Shown here one piece after another: positions 27,501-37,232 of a stretch of DNA of 64,000 bases. Location of the stretch: assembly GCA_930367205.1 (NCBI GenBank), contig OV884011.1:85917474-85981473 (forward strand), written 5' to 3'. Position 1 is the first letter of the stretch; every line of letters starts with the position of its first letter. This stretch comes from Acanthosoma haemorrhoidale (Eukaryota > Arthropoda > Insecta > Hemiptera > Acanthosomatidae). A program made the position numbers and the translations under genes. Under the pieces are notes generated by a model. It was not told the origin of the DNA. It was given only the letters and a program-made list of their open reading frames with translations, and made no database searches.

Positions 27501-29079
27501 ACCAAGACGACCAAACAAATGGATTTTTGGAAACTGTAACATTTCACTTACAAAACTTTAAGGATACGGTGTAGCAAATTACTTCATTGAATATAGTTAA
27601 AAAAAGTGAAGCTGGCATGGCTATTTCATGAGATTAATTGAGAATCGCTGGCCAAAACCAAATTCTGCAGGCATTCCATCGGCAACAGGGAAAAGAGAAA
27701 GACAAGCGATGAAATGATTGTGTGAAAAGGAAGCAATTACATCTAAATAATTTCAAGAAAAAGATTGGCAATACAGGTTGGTATGGAAGTTACGATATAT
27801 GAGATGACGTAATAGGAAGTGATATATATATAATGTTGTGAGTTTTGATAATACTTTTTATATAAACTCGAAAATTAGCAAGCATAGAAGCACGTAAAAA
27901 CGAACGGTGGTTTATGGCTATGAAAGGATGAACGATTTTGTTGCTGTTATATTGACTATTAATATTTATCATATAAATAATATCAATAATTAAATATAAA
28001 TATTTTATATTTATTATAATATTGAATTTATTAAACAAGAAAAGTTAATAATATCCGAAACAACTGGCATTGGACAACCAGTTAAAAGATCAAGAAGACA
28101 GCGGAAAGGTACGAGGGAGAGAACACCGGTAAACTCTCTCATTCATTTTGACCCGGCAACCGGAGAAGATGTACCAGGATCACGCTCAGCACCAGGTAGC
28201 CACCCACGCTCGAGACAAAGAAGACCACGAGTAAAAAACAAATTAGTAAAACTGGCCAGTAAATATTATAGCAAGATACATTGTAACTTTATATTTTTTA
28301 ACATTGTAAATTTATAACATACGTGTAACTTATGAATCAATTTGTTAATAAACAACTTTCCTTTTGCCAGAAGAATTCTTTCTTATATTAACAGAACCTC
28401 AGATTAAATTTAAGTATATAAAATTAAAAGATAAAAAACGTAATAATATATCTTAATATTTGGTGTAACACATGTGTACCATCAATAAAATTTTTAAATC
28501 CTCTTGGACTTTGTCCCCCTATAAAACTTTCTACCAATTCATTACCAACTTGTCAGTTATCCAGCTCCACCTTTTCTTGGGCACGGAATATTAATACAGG
28601 CAATAAATTTTATTTTGGCATAATTTTTTTTCATTTTAATATTATACCAGGACAAAATTCATGGCATCTGCAGTGTCAGTGTGGTCATTTTATAACCAAC
28701 TTCATTTTATTATACAAATTAAAATTTGCTTCCGAAGTTCTATAAATTTTAATGAATAAAGGTATCAGTGAAATGAACCACAGGGTATACTCCTAAGCCA
28801 CATAAACTTCTCCTATAATGTATGTGTAACTGTTATTACACACTACTTATCTAATTTTTAAAATGTCTTTTACTTTTTTTTTTAATATAGCAAAATTTTT
28901 AGGTAGCCTCTGAAGTTAATACTGCCATCTTGAAAACTGAACATGAAGAATCGACTCAAGCTAAACTATACTCTGTGGTTAAGATAATTCTTTGGGCGGA
29001 AGAGGAACTCTCTAAAAAGAAAGTAAGATTTCCTCGACTTACTGATATTGCAGGAGGTCAGGTGGAGTCGCCTAAATGA
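24579..29079 (+). CDS. GID8: GID8 homologue, CTLH E3 ubiquitin ligase scaffold subunit
   Basis: Four exons join into 229 residues, against 228 in the human protein: 24579-24696, 25975-26171, 26805-27002 and 28903-29079 (stop TGA). Phases agree at every junction. The order is LisH (about residues 26-58, with [20 protein letters not shown]), CTLH (about 64-121, with [16 protein letters not shown]) and the CRA region ([22 protein letters not shown], then [20 protein letters not shown]). In the family GID8 is a core scaffold of the CTLH/GID E3 ligase, working with RANBP9, MAEA, RMND5 and WDR26 relatives in nucleus and cytoplasm. The first ATG at 24579 gives the expected N-terminus. Intron 1 (24697-25974) has a GC donor (CAG|GCAAGT); introns 2 and 3 are GT-AG. 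Intron 3 carries an unexplained insertion. The coding sequence is intact and no sign of pseudogenisation is seen. Confidence 0.95.
27330..28370 (+). other. Unidentified insertion in GID8 intron 3 with protein-like text
   Basis: This part of intron 3 is less AT-rich than the rest. Plus-strand translation from about 28059 stays open for about 85 codons and is very basic: [20 protein letters not shown], then a stretch with [18 protein letters not shown], then [18 protein letters not shown]. Other broken frames precede it, including [20 protein letters not shown] near 27630-27700 and [10 protein letters not shown] near 27505. The pattern suggests a decayed transposon or processed insert, but neither family nor terminal repeats could be recognised. 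No AG|GT boundaries suggest a cassette exon of GID8. Confidence 0.35.
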
Positions 29080-29244
29080 CCCGAGGCTGAATAGCCCTGG
29101 CTCTCTTGGGCATTGACCTGCATTTCAGTGGCCAATGTAGACCAAGCTAGGTATATCAGTCTCAATTGAAAGTCATCAATATATTTATATATGTTCTGTT
29201 GGTTTAATGATTAATTCCAGATATTTTATAGCAATGATTGTGAT

Positions 29245-29250
29245 AATAAA
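29245..29250 (+). terminator. Likely polyadenylation signal of GID8
   Basis: AATAAA lies about 166 bases after the GID8 stop codon. It is the first such hexamer downstream. In an AT-rich region chance occurrence cannot be excluded. Confidence 0.45.
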
Positions 29251-31180
29251 TCTTTCTCCTAAGTGTCATGTAATTACTGCTGTCCTTCAAAAATGTTTCT
29301 CGCAAGCCAAACATGTCACATGTTTTTAAAATTCTAATCACATCTGGGAAAGGGGCATTTAATTGTTGGAAATAATTTTTTTCTTTCTCTTTATGTATTC
29401 TGATAGACAAACTGAAGAGAAGTGTTAATTTATTATATTAAAAAAAGAAAAAAAAAACCTGTGACAGGATAACAGCTATCGTTAATTTTCCCTTGTTCTA
29501 TTATATTAAGTTTAAGTTCTAGAAATTAATTAATTACACAATAATGAACTCTGATGTTGATACTTCATTTGTAATATTTAATTAGTTGCTTGGTCATAAA
29601 TTGTATTCAGGAATAATAATGTTATCTTTTGGTGTTGTAAACAAAGGTGTTTTGAAAAAGCTTTATTACTTTTTATACGTTAGATGATTGCAACCATAAG
29701 TAACTGTTAATTAATATTGTTATATTTAATAATATGTATATATGTAAATACAGTTCTGAACATATTCAGAAGTTGAGTACTTATTGGTCTTGTATAGTTT
29801 TCTATTTTCAATTTTGTTATGATTGTAGAGTGAATATTTTGTAGATTTTATAAGCTGTAATTCGATGCAAAGAGTAATGTAAATAATTTTAAAATTAGTT
29901 AATTTTGTTTCATTTTAATAACTAAATTATGCTTTTAGCATAAAATGGTGTGTTCATTGGGTAATTTTAAACACTGTGAGTAAAATAAAAGTTGTAAAAA
30001 TATGCCTTATTAAATTGTTCATTGACTAAAAAAATATTACCATATATTTTAAATAGATTTTAGTATATATTTCTCTTTTAGTCGTAAAAACCATGAACTA
30101 CATGAAAAAATGTTTAAATAAATATAATATAGAGTATATAAATGGGTTAAGAGTTGGTCAGCTTACAGTTACCATTCTTTATTGTTGAAAATAACAGTTT
30201 CTTAATAAGATGATAACCCTTTCCTGAAAAATTCTCATATTGTTAAATAAATTGTTTTTCTTATATGTCAAAAACTTATTTATTTTACTGTTACAAATAT
30301 ATTTACCAAATAAAAATTTAATATTAATCTGTAACTTGCATAAACTTGATATTCAATTACAAATCTTAGTAGATCGATTTTGTTTTAATAAAAAACTACA
30401 AGTTGCAATAAATAAGCTCAGGTATTATCATTATTTAATTTATTTTAATTGAAGTATTTAGTGTATAACAATTATATGTATGTGTGTATTAATAGAACTT
30501 ATGAAAAAATTGTATTGAATATCGTAATGTGAATCATTCTACTCTCCTCTTGAATTAAGTCTAAGATGTAACTTACATCACAAATGCAGTACAGGGCAGT
30601 GAAAAGTTTAAACTTAATAATAGTAATTAAATCTCATTATCATTAGCCCCTAACCTAGGTAGTATCTCTATTTAAGACTTGTGTAGTTAAAATTATATAA
30701 TGGGTTTTAAATTATATTTCATGTGTGTGTTGTTTTTATGAGTTCGTACTGCCAGTAGGGAAATTTATTATAGATAAACTAGTTTTTATTTGCAATAGTT
30801 GTGGTGGGTCACATGCTATTGGAAAGGATTAGAAACGGAATGATAGAAATAGCTGGTAGTAGTAGTTGAAATAAAACACAACTCCTTTGTCTTCTGACTA
30901 AATATATTTTTATAAACCACCGCTTTAGGCTTATTATATATTGAGTTGTTTTTTTTTTAATTGAGTATAAATTATCTGTAATAGTGAATGAAGTCTGAAG
31001 ACTTATTTATAAATCAACGTATGTGTTTTACATTGTTTCTTGTTCATGATTATTATTATCAAATGAAGGAGATTGTTTTATAGCATTTTTTCCTCCATTT
31101 TCTCAAAATGGTGGCTGAAGCGGAAAATATGAGACAGCAAAGTAAAAATCTATAAAAAAAACATCTGTCATCAAAGAACA
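29251..31180. other. AT-rich intergenic stretch, nothing recognised
   Basis: Very AT-rich, with only short open frames and no motif, RNA gene or repeat that I could recognise. Confidence 0.5.
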
Positions 31181-31182
31181 GA

Positions 31183-31300
31183 GTGTTCGAGTCCTGCCTT
31201 GGGAGGTAATTTTAATTGGAATTACCTCCCAGTGCTACAGCTGTTAGACAGGGGGGAATAGCCCAATGTAACTCCTCAAAGAACTGTGGGAACTATGAGT
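31183..31300 (+). repeat. Hairpin-bearing dispersed repeat, copy 1
   Basis: About 100 bases match 32484-32595 at roughly 90% by eye. The shared unit has a B-box-like GTTCGAGTCCTGCC, then an inverted repeat (GGAGGTAATT at about 31201-31210 and AATTACCTCC at about 31220-31229), then CAGTGCTAC and GACAGGGGGGAATAGCCCAAT. It could be part of a SINE. No A box is seen here. Confidence 0.65.
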
Positions 31301-32483
31301 TGTGGATCTAACTGGTGAGGATGAACTTGGGAATGATTTCCGTAGAGGAACTGAAAAGAACTAGTTTATTAGTTAGTTTAGTATGTTAACCAGAATAGTT
31401 CAGACCACAATTGTTCACTTTCATATTATTGATGAAATATTGCTTATTTACGTAAGTTGAGTTTTTTAATCAATGCAAGTAATACAATCTTACTTCTAAA
31501 AATGTATGACCATAATGAGGTACTAACTAAAGATACCTAGGAAAATTTAGTTATTTCTAGCAATGGGAAGGTATGAAAGAGATAACTAGATACTAATATT
31601 CCCTTGCAATTCTTATTTCTTTGGACCAGTAACATATCAATACTAGTGACAGTATGTATGCATTCAGAAGCATATACAAAAGTACTACAACATATAAAAA
31701 AAAAATAAAATAATTTTGTCTTATAATTTCATTTCATTGTTTACTTTCAAAGTCTCATTAATTTTTGTTTTTTTCATCATCTTCCAAACCACTTTATTTA
31801 GCAGCAAATACAGATTTCTTGAAGTTGTATCTACTAACACCTTTTTGATTTTCTGGGCTGTCATGGTTTTTATGAGAGCGTATTTTTCCTAATGCTATCC
31901 ACTTCATTATCGGAGGGTTGATATCTTCACATTCCCCATTCCCATTTCTGATAAACCATAGCAACTTATATTGATGTATATCTACACAAAATAAAAAGTA
32001 TCAATTATATTGTTGTGATATTCGATATTGTTGAGTTTGTATATAAATATTTAATCCAACCTTGAATCAAGAAGGCAAATAAAAACAATTGAGAGTGAAA
32101 AGAAAAAACAAAAGATAGTATACTGGTTGTTGTGATGATGAAAACACACACATAATAATTTCTCTATCTAGTTATGGGACCGGCCTAGTGTATAGGTGTC
32201 TGAGTCTAGTAATAATGGAAAAACTTTTATAGTATAGTTGTTAATAGAACCTAATAATAAATAGTAAATAAAATAAATTTAATATTAAAAATAAAACTAC
32301 GTTATCTTTTAAAAGAATGTAAATATTTTAATAATAATATATATATATTTGAAAGAAAAACATATTTTTCCGTACTAATAAGAGTTAGTCTTTTGATAGC
32401 ATTTGGAATGGCTATAATTAAAAGAAGGTAGGTCAATACATATTTGTGAAAATAAAAACCTCATAACTATAGTGAGCCCTATG

Positions 32484-32595
32484 CTGGCACTGAGGGTTCG
32501 AGTTCTGCCTTCGGAGGTGATTTTATTTGGAATTACCTCCCAGTGCTACGGCTGTTAGACAGGGGGGAATAGCCCAATATAACTCATAGTCCCAG
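32484..32595 (+). repeat. Hairpin-bearing dispersed repeat, copy 2
   Basis: Second copy of the unit at 31183-31300, with the B-box-like GTTCGAGTTCTGCC and the same inverted repeat with one changed base (GGAGGTGATT/AATTACCTCC). About 300 bases upstream, at 32184-32212, CGGCCTAGTGTATAGGTGTC resembles a tRNA A box. A SINE head split by an AT-rich insertion is one possible reading, but it is unproven. Confidence 0.6.
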
Positions 32596-32754
32596 AGGCC
32601 ATGAACTTATGAAATCCCATTGAATATATCTTCTGATCTTCCCTCTGAGGTGCTGTCGTGTATAGTAGCCTCTTTGAGGATCTTGCAGCTTGATTAAAGC
32701 AACTGAAGAATTGTTTTCTTAGATTTATACTCTTGATCTCCAGAGACTCTTGTT

Positions 32755-33060
32755 TTGCAGCGCTACAATCAGTTGGAATGGTCATACCCTTCACTCTGTT
32801 GCAAATATTTCCTTGAAACCCTCTGCAGCAACATTATGTCTAAAAAGCCCTCTTACCTTTACAACCTTCACCAATTCAAATCAGTTATAAAATTTCGCAA
32901 CCCTACATCCCGCTCATCCGACCTGTGTCACTCTTCCCAGAGATCAGCCTCCTTGGATGTTTCTTTTCTTGTACATACTTTTACAATAATCTATTCCCAT
33001 CAATATTGATCCCTCCCAATCTTTAAATCTAGTTTTTCCCAGTATCTCCATTCAACCTAA
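32755..33060 (+). mobile_element. C-terminal fragment of a non-LTR retrotransposon
   Basis: The plus strand reads FLETLCSNIMSKKPSYLYNL, then HQFKSVIKFRNPTSRSSDL, then SFLVHTF, then after a stop SLPIFKSSFSQYLHST. The PxYLxxL...TRNPTSRSSDL... SFxxxT...SLP..FKSSxSxYL layout is the usual C-terminus of CR1/Kiri/Jockey-type ORF2 proteins. The catalytic RT part is absent, so this is a 5'-truncated remnant. It ends about 190 bases before the mariner. Confidence 0.45.
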
Positions 33061-33574
33061 AAATTAATAATCCTTCATTATTAATATTTTTCATTCCCTA
33101 ATTTATTCTATTCATTTCTATATTTTACCTTACATGCCTAGTTGTAATTATTAGCAAACATTATTCACTTTTACATTTTGTTTGTTTAATGTCATGCTGT
33201 TGTTCCATTTTAATTCACCACAAGATATATATATAATTCTGGGACATATACAAGGGTGGTCTGAAAAGTTTCCGACCTCAACGTGAAGATAGCAGCAGTC
33301 GTAAATAAAAGGTAGTGAATTTCGTTGTTCATCTGTTGACAGTTACTCACCAAAGTTTCAGCCATTTTGGACGCGCAGTTGTGTAACAGTCGTTTAAGTG
33401 AGTCGATGTGAGTGTTTTTATGAAAATGGACAAAATCGAGTATCGAGCTGTCATTAAATTGTTTTTTTTTGAAAGGCAATACGCCTACGCTAATCAAAGA
33501 TGAGTTGGATTCTGTGTATAGGGACTGTGCACCATCATTTACCCCAGTGAAATTTTGGGCAGCTGAATTTAAAC

Positions 33575-35275
33575 GTGGTCGTAAGAGCTTGGGAGACGAT
33601 GAACGTTCGGGACGTCCAAAAACTGCAACTACCGACGAAAACACCGCCAAAGTTCACCAAATGGTGCCAAATTAAAGTGAGAGAGATAGCGGAGGTTATG
33701 AACATGTCAAAAGAACGTGTTTGTCACATATTAAATCAACATTTAGAGATGAGAAAGCTGTCCGCGCGTTGGGTGCCACGTTTGCTCACGTTAGACCAAA
33801 AACGTGTTCGAATAAACATTTCCAACGCTCTGTTGGCGCAGTTTAGGCGCAGTAAATCCGAGTTTAGTTGTAGTGAGGTAAAGCATCTAGGGGCTACTCT
33901 GGATAGTAAATTGGACTGGTCTAAACACATCAGGAATACTACTATGAAGGCACTTCGATGCCTCTATGCATGTAAAAGGGCTGTGGGTAGGACCTGGGGA
34001 CTACAACCCATAATGTTATTCTGGCTATATACCGCAGCAGTGAGACCAATGGTGCTCTATGCCTCTATGGTGTGGTGGCACAGAGGTAGTATTAGTAAAA
34101 ATAGAACTTTGCTTGGCAAATTACAGAGGCTTTCATGTCTCATGATCACTGGTGCCATGAGTACAACTCCTACTGCTGCAATGGAAGTCTTATTGAACTT
34201 GAATCCACTGCACATAGAAGTAGAAGCGCAAGCCTTGAACGTGGCTTACAGACTTGCGAAATCAGGAACAAGATCCAAAGTCATGACTCACATGGGACAT
34301 GGGAACTTGTTCAGAAGAATTGATGAGGACGAGGTGCTGTCGATGCACTCTGACCTACAAGTTAAGAAACACACAGACGTTTTATACTGTGCGGAAAACA
34401 CAAAGACCAAACCACATAAACTGTGTAATGGGATTAATTGCTATACAGACGGCTCACTAACAGAAAACGGATCAGGGGCCGGCATATGGAGGAAAGATAA
34501 ACCAGAATCTGGGATTTCTATTCCTTTAGGTAGACACACCTCGGTCTTTCAGGCCGAAGTGATGGCGATCAATGTCTGTACCCAAACCTTAATTGGGGAG
34601 GGTGTAAGAAACAGACTGATCACAATTTTCACGGATAGCCAGGCAGCCATTGGCGCCCTGAGAAGCTATACGACCAGATCTTATTTGGTTGAGGAGTGTA
34701 AAAATAACTTAAACACACTCTCGCTAGCCAATAAGGTTAGAATCGACTGGGTGCCAAGACACACAGGCATCACAGGCAATGAGAAGGCAGATGGCCTTGC
34801 AAGGGTGGGCTCAGAACAGACACCTCTTGCACCTGAACCCATATGTAGTATCAGCCTCAGCTACGCTAAAAGGCGTATAAAATTAGCTTTAGAGGACAAG
34901 GCAAGACTCTCTTGGAGAGAAACTATGAAACAGGAACACTCGAAACTGTTTCTTAATGGACCCTGTAAGAGAAGAAGCTCAGCACTTCTATCAATGGACA
35001 GGTGGACACTCAAAAGTGTGACAGGACTCTATACAGGTCACTGTCGGTTAAATAAACACCTCTTTAATTTGGGGATAGTGGGATCACCAATCTGCAGATT
35101 CTGCAAGAAAGAGGGAGAAACGGCACGTCATATAATATGTGACTGTGATAACTTAGCTAGAAGGCGATACCTTCACTTTGGTAGTGATCGCATTGTAGAC
35201 CCCAAACTATGTGAACTGATCGATCCATTCAGTATCCTCAGATTTGCAAAGGCCGTGGGCCTGTCAAATATATAG
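33575..35275 (+). CDS. Chimeric open frame: mariner N-terminus fused to RT/RNase H tail
   Basis: A single uninterrupted frame of 566 codons runs across the left junction of the non-LTR insertion. The first 34 or so codons are in a frame unrelated to the transposase. Codons of the mariner helix-turn-helix region follow (VREIAEVMNMSKERVCHIL, HLEMRKLSARWVPRLLTLDQ), and from 33866 the I-like RT tail and RNase H continue in frame to the stop. It is most likely an accident of the insertion phase and not a domesticated gene, because it starts in a wrong-frame segment and no promoter is apparent. It is listed because the frame is long, intact and carries a complete RNase H active site. Confidence 0.4.
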   Translation: MVVRAWETMNVRDVQKLQLPTKTPPKFTKWCQIKVREIAEVMNMSKERVCHILNQHLEMRKLSARWVPRLLTLDQKRVRINISNALLAQFRRSKSEFSCSEVKHLGATLDSKLDWSKHIRNTTMKALRCLYACKRAVGRTWGLQPIMLFWLYTAAVRPMVLYASMVWWHRGSISKNRTLLGKLQRLSCLMITGAMSTTPTAAMEVLLNLNPLHIEVEAQALNVAYRLAKSGTRSKVMTHMGHGNLFRRIDEDEVLSMHSDLQVKKHTDVLYCAENTKTKPHKLCNGINCYTDGSLTENGSGAGIWRKDKPESGISIPLGRHTSVFQAEVMAINVCTQTLIGEGVRNRLITIFTDSQAAIGALRSYTTRSYLVEECKNNLNTLSLANKVRIDWVPRHTGITGNEKADGLARVGSEQTPLAPEPICSISLSYAKRRIKLALEDKARLSWRETMKQEHSKLFLNGPCKRRSSALLSMDRWTLKSVTGLYTGHCRLNKHLFNLGIVGSPICRFCKKEGETARHIICDCDNLARRRYLHFGSDRIVDPKLCELIDPFSILRFAKAVGLSNI

Positions 35276-35356
35276 GACAGGGACATGGACGGCGCACAAT
35301 AGGTCTCAGTGAGGCCGCGGTGCACAAATGCCGGAACAAATAATAATAATAATAAT
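33866..35356 (+). mobile_element. 5'-truncated I-like non-LTR retrotransposon inside the mariner
   Basis: The insert is bounded by a perfect 12-bp target duplication, AAATCCGAGTTT, at 33854-33865 and 35357-35368. Removing it restores the mariner reading. The 3' end is a (TAA)n tail at about 35340-35356, as in the I clade. Coding runs in one frame to a stop at 35273-35275: an RT C-terminal part (EVKHLGATLDSKLDWSKHI, then YTAAVRPMVLYASMVWWHRG), then an RNase H domain with all four acidic residues visible (YTDGS, QAEVMAI, FTDSQAA, NEKADGLA) and the WVPRHTG motif. A CX2C...HX4C finger (CRFCKKEGETARHIICDC) closes it. The RT active site is missing because of 5' truncation. The open frame suggests recent insertion. 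Confidence 0.93.
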
Positions 35357-36015
35357 AAATCCGAGTTTTGGTGCCAATTAATTACTGTGGATGAAACTTG
35401 GATACACCATTATACGCCCGAAACAAAAATACAGTCCAAACAGTGGACTGCAAAGGGGGAACCGGCTCCGAAAAAAGCAAAAACTGTTTTTTTTCGGCTG
35501 GGAAAGTGATGGCGACTGTTTTTTGGGATAGTTATGGAGTTATTTTAATCGATTATCTTCAAAAAGGAAAAACCATTACAGGAGCATACTACGCATCATT
35601 ACTTGACAAGCTGAAGGCAGAACTTGCGGAAAAACGGCCACATTTGCAGAAAAAGAAAATCCTGTTTCACCAATACAACGCACTGTCTCGCACCTCAGCG
35701 GTCGCCATGGCGAAAATCCATGAATTACGGTTTAAACTGCTTGACCATCCACCTTACTCACCAGATCTAGCCCCAAGCGACTTCTTTTTGTTCCCTCATC
35801 TAAAAATTGGGCTCGGAGAACAGAGATTTTCGTCAAATGAAGAGGCTATCACCTTCGTGAACGAATATTTTGCAGATAAAAACGCCGAGTACTATTTGGA
35901 CGGGTTACAGAGATGGGAGAAGTGTGTAGAGTTACAAGGAGACTATGTTGAAAAAAAAAATTTGAAAAAACGTCTTGTATCTTTATTAGGTCGGAAACTT
36001 TTCAGACCACTCTCG

Positions 36016-36043
<28 letters not shown>
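36016..36043. repeat. (TA)n run between mariner and MITE
   Basis: An uninterrupted TATATA tract separates the right end of the mariner from the left end of the MITE. Both element types target TA, which explains their adjacency. Confidence 0.85.
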
Positions 36044-36046
<3 letters not shown>

Positions 36047-36093
36047 GGTGTCCCAGAATTAACCCAAGATTTCAATATGAATACATATATATA

Positions 36094-36274
36094 AGTTAAA
36101 GTCAGGAGTATGACTGTATTGTAAATAAATACGATCATGGGGTGTAAACAACCCATGATCCTATATGTGTAGGATTGTCGGAATAATATAAGTTAGTCTT
36201 TCTCTTGAGTTCAAGTGTGTCAGTTCGTTTCCCTCTTTCTCTTTTTATCAAATCTTTACCGCCGGAGAGTAACT
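36094..36274 (+). repeat. 5' LTR of gypsy I
   Basis: 181 bases with short inverted ends AGTTA...TAACT. The first 56 bases recur at 40033-40088 as the remaining 3' LTR. The LTR should hold the promoter. AATAAA-like hexamers occur near 36123 and 40060 within the shared segment. Confidence 0.85.
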
Positions 36275-36291
36275 GGTGCCGAAACCCGGGA
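36274..36291 (+). other. Primer binding site of gypsy I (tRNA-Phe)
   Basis: TGGTGCCGAAACCCGGGA directly follows the LTR. Its reverse complement, TCCCGGGTTTCGGCACCA, corresponds to the 3' end of a eukaryotic tRNA-Phe whose acceptor begins GCCGAAA, with CCA added. The tRNA assignment is from general knowledge and was not searched. Confidence 0.75.
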
Positions 36292-36455
36292 TTCTCGTAC
36301 GGTGGTGAAGAAAGTGACTGTTTTTTTTTCTCCCTCGTTCTGAGTGAACGATAAGTTAATTTATAGTTTGCTAATTTAAGTTTATTAGTATAATTCCCGA
36401 GGGAGTATTGCGATCCGCGGTGTTGAACGCAGCAGCAGACTTACCGCAAACAACC

Positions 36456-37110
36456 ATGGCAGCGGCACTTGCGACTACTTTGGCTTGGATGAAGATACAA
36501 GCGATAACGTCTCAAGACATGAGAAATGCCATTTCAGACCTGGAAAGGTTCGCGGGTGAGACCGGGGAGCTGAATCACTTCCTTAAGGGGGGTGACCGGC
36601 TGATGACACGGATAGAGTCGAAAAGGACAGAAGACTTTATAACACTAGGAGACGCCGAAGCGTTGAGAGCGGCTTTCGTATGCAGGGTAAAAATGAGTAT
36701 CCTGAACATGGTCCAGGCCGATGAGGAGACCTCCTGGGACATAGTGAAGGAACGGTTGAAAAAAGCATTTGGAGGGGGAAGATGGACCCCTGAGGAAGAT
36801 ATTTTTAAAATTAGACCAAGAAACATCAGCAGACAAACGGGCAGTACGCCGGAACACTGCTAGCCCGCTATAATAGCATCACTGAGAAGATGCGGGACTT
36901 GGTGGGCGTGGCAGAGGTGGAAGCCAGGATGGCGATCCTGTCGGTTGTACTTAAGGTGCAGCTAGCGAAAGAGACTGGAAGAAAAGAAATGGTAGACACC
37001 AGTGCCAGAGAAGACGAGATCACAGGTGGTGAGGAAGAAAAGGGCTGGAGAAGAGTGTCGTATAGAAGGCCCAATACCACGCCAGTCAAATGGAGGAAGA
37101 AGGAGGGCAA
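36456..37110 (+). pseudogene. gypsy I gag, frameshifted
   Basis: The capsid-type protein starts at ATG 36456 in good context (AACCATGG). LNHFLKGGDRLMTRI, LGDAEALRAAFVCRVKMSIL and ETSWDIVKERLKKAFGGGRW are shared with the gag of gypsy II, which shows that the reading is real. A frameshift near 36810-36890 moves the text to another frame (VEARMAILSVVLKVQLAKET). The nucleocapsid zinc knuckle seen in gypsy II is not evident here, so the gag C-terminus appears deleted. Confidence 0.85.
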
Positions 37111-37232
37111 CAGTGGGTGAAAGGAGCCGAGGGAATACAGGACGCTTCAGGAGGCGTGAAGACAGGAAGTGCTACGAGTGATGGACAACTTAAAGAAACA
37201 GGGGATCATCGAAGACAGACAGCACGTCGCCA

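Larger units (their letters stand above)
33426..35963 (+). pseudogene. mariner transposase pseudogene
   Basis: The protein would bind the terminal repeats with N-terminal helix-turn-helix domains and cut and join DNA with a DDD catalytic core. Here the DNA-binding half lies at 33426-33865 and the catalytic half at 35357-35963. At least three frameshifts (near 33465, 33675 and 35500), a second-Asp-to-Tyr change at 35674-35676 and the 1.5-kb insertion disable it. The C-terminal FVNEYFADKNAEYYLDGLQ is still recognisable. Decay is moderate, so the mariner copy is fairly young compared with the other elements nearby. Confidence 0.9.
33251..36015 (+). mobile_element. mariner transposon, dead, split by a non-LTR insertion
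   Basis: Terminal inverted repeats at 33251-33278 and 35988-36015 agree at 26 of 28 positions and are flanked by TA, the mariner target. Without the insertion at 33866-35356 and its duplicated target, the element is about 1.26 kb, normal for the family. Transposase text begins at ATG 33426 (MDKIEYRAVIKL), shifts frame in a T run near 33465, continues with TLIKDELDSVYRDCAPSF and ERSGRPKTATTDENTAKVHQ, shifts again near 33675, then gives KVREIAEVMNMSKERVCHIL. After the insertion come VDETWIHHYTPE, a frameshift near 35490-35510, and YSPDLAPSDFFLFPHLK. Of the D,D34D triad the first and third Asp remain, but the second is Tyr (HQYNAL where HxDNAP is normal). The element cannot be autonomous. Confidence 0.95.

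Noticed and set aside
36575..37110. Minus-strand frames opposite gypsy I gag
   Set aside because: The plus strand carries gag text shared with gypsy II, so these are shadows.
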